From NCBI GenBank assembly GCA_964446595.1, contig CAYUPY010000036.1:1-14605 (forward strand): DNA of 14,605 bases, written 5' to 3'. The number at the start of each line of letters is the position of its first letter. Within the stretch, counting starts at the first letter, position 1. The stretch is from CAYUPY01 sp964446595. Its GTDB lineage: Bacteria > Patescibacteriota > Dojkabacteria > J137 > JAEUSD01. The notes beneath the pieces are model-generated. The model was not told the origin of the DNA. It searched no databases and saw only the letters and a list, made by a program, of their open reading frames with translations. Of the stretch, positions 13,929 through 14,605 are shown piece by piece. The translations under genes were made by a program, and so were the position numbers.

Positions 13929-14605
13929 CGCATCCCTGAGTAGTAGATAAAGTCAAGAAGCTTTCGCCCTACACTGGACTCAAAGTAGAAGCGGATAAAC
14001 CTGCCGTAGTAACGTTTGAATAGCTGTTTTATTACAGGAAACTGTACAAATAGCTGTTCCATATTATCTGCAAACTCAGCTACTTTCGGCAAAGGCATTT
14101 CCACCAAATCATTGGGCTTTTGATAATGATCTGGGTCTAGGTTATGCCAGACCCCAAGTGTTTTATACTCACTTCCTTTCAAGCACACGTTAAAATCGTT
14201 GTATTTTGACTCTGTATAGGCCAAATCTAGGTCATCTTGGGAGTATTCGGCCTCTTTGCCAATGCCTTTCTTATAGCTAACCACAAAAACAGGTTTTGTG
14301 ACCTCTTCGGTTATCTTTTGAATATACCCATTATTTTTAGTTCCTTCCCTGTTGGGAAGAGAGTGATTTTCAAACAAAATATAGTTTTGAATCTGCTCTA
14401 CTCTATGCAAATCAGAGCCATATATTTCACGAACTTGAAACTTTGGGTCTAAACTATTTGAGCCAAAGAAAAGACCTTGTCGCTGGGCTCTTTTTGCCAC
14501 AATATTCAAAAACTCCATTGTTAAGTCAACGCGAAAATCCAGATATTCTTTCACCACATCTCGCTGTTTCTCAAAATTCAAGGGAATATTCTCCCCCGTG
14601 CGCTG
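13925..14605 (-). CDS. Hypothetical protein, probably 5' partial
   Basis: 226 residues visible on the minus strand; the frame stays open to the right edge. A TTG at 14581 has a GGGGGAG nine bases upstream and could be the start (218 residues), but the residues before it (TGENIPL) also read like coding sequence, so the true start may be outside. The protein is mixed charged and aromatic, soluble, with no signal peptide. Near the C-terminus are helical stretches (FADNMEQLFVQFPVIKQLF, YYGRFIRFYFESSVGRKLL). An early part mentions SNSLDPKFQVREIYGSDLHR, which I cannot tie to a family. It converges on the rny-linked gene with a 4-base overlap and no terminator. Function unknown. Confidence 0.65.
   Translation of the reverse strand, partial: QRTGENIPLNFEKQRDVVKEYLDFRVDLTMEFLNIVAKRAQRQGLFFGSNSLDPKFQVREIYGSDLHRVEQIQNYILFENHSLPNREGTKNNGYIQKITEEVTKPVFVVSYKKGIGKEAEYSQDDLDLAYTESKYNDFNVCLKGSEYKTLGVWHNLDPDHYQKPNDLVEMPLPKVAEFADNMEQLFVQFPVIKQLFKRYYGRFIRFYFESSVGRKLLDFIYYSGMR

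Noticed and set aside
1..14605. tRNA or rRNA genes, CRISPR arrays, IS ends or prophage genes
   Set aside because: None seen: gaps are short and contain no cloverleaf, no regularly spaced repeats and no transposase or integrase.

Overview
The window looks like bacterial chromosome from a compact, gene-dense genome of moderate GC. Genes overlap or abut, there is no phage or transposon gene, and UGA acts as a stop (lgt, the GNAT gene), so there is no sign of an altered code. Short intergenic gaps, frequent absence of a Shine-Dalgarno (SD) site, a type-2-like IleRS, RNase Y and an unsecreted amidase fused to a DUF4214-like segment would fit a Patescibacteria/CPR-type organism. That assignment is an inference and is not proven by the sequence.

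Layout. (1) 1-773, plus strand: the 3' part of an AI-2E/PerM-family membrane protein, then a small single-pass protein. (2) 775-3871, minus strand: a tight run in transcription order of lipoprotein, FNR-type flavin reductase, lgt (prolipoprotein diacylglyceryl transferase) and fmt (Met-tRNA formyltransferase). It converges on region 1 with one base between the stops. (3) 4009-4341, minus strand: a GNAT acetyltransferase that lacks its usual N-terminal part and abuts (4) a T-box riboswitch (about 4353-4561) controlling ileS (4576-7824). (5) 7825-10223, plus strand: lepB (signal peptidase I), parA and parB. (6) 10224-11893: a gap with a possible antisense small membrane ORF, then an amidase_3 protein carrying an acidic/Gly-rich linker, a DUF4214-like segment and a coiled coil. 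(7) 11894-13928: a 201-base leader with two TATAAT boxes and a start-codon hairpin, then rny (RNase Y) and a small hypothetical gene. (8) 13925-14605, minus strand: an unrecognised gene running off the right edge.

How they fit together: the genes cover envelope biogenesis (Lgt, LepB, amidase, lipoprotein), translation (Fmt, IleRS with tRNA sensing), chromosome segregation (ParA/ParB) and RNA decay (RNase Y). Signals at lepB and the amidase place a -10 box about 7 bases before the ATG, which predicts leaderless mRNAs; parB may be a third case. The minus-strand operon, by contrast, uses clear SD sites. The most notable items are the short T-box in front of an IleRS with an altered HIGH motif, the unusual amidase fusion, and the hairpin over the rny start codon. 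None of these is claimed as a proven new system.
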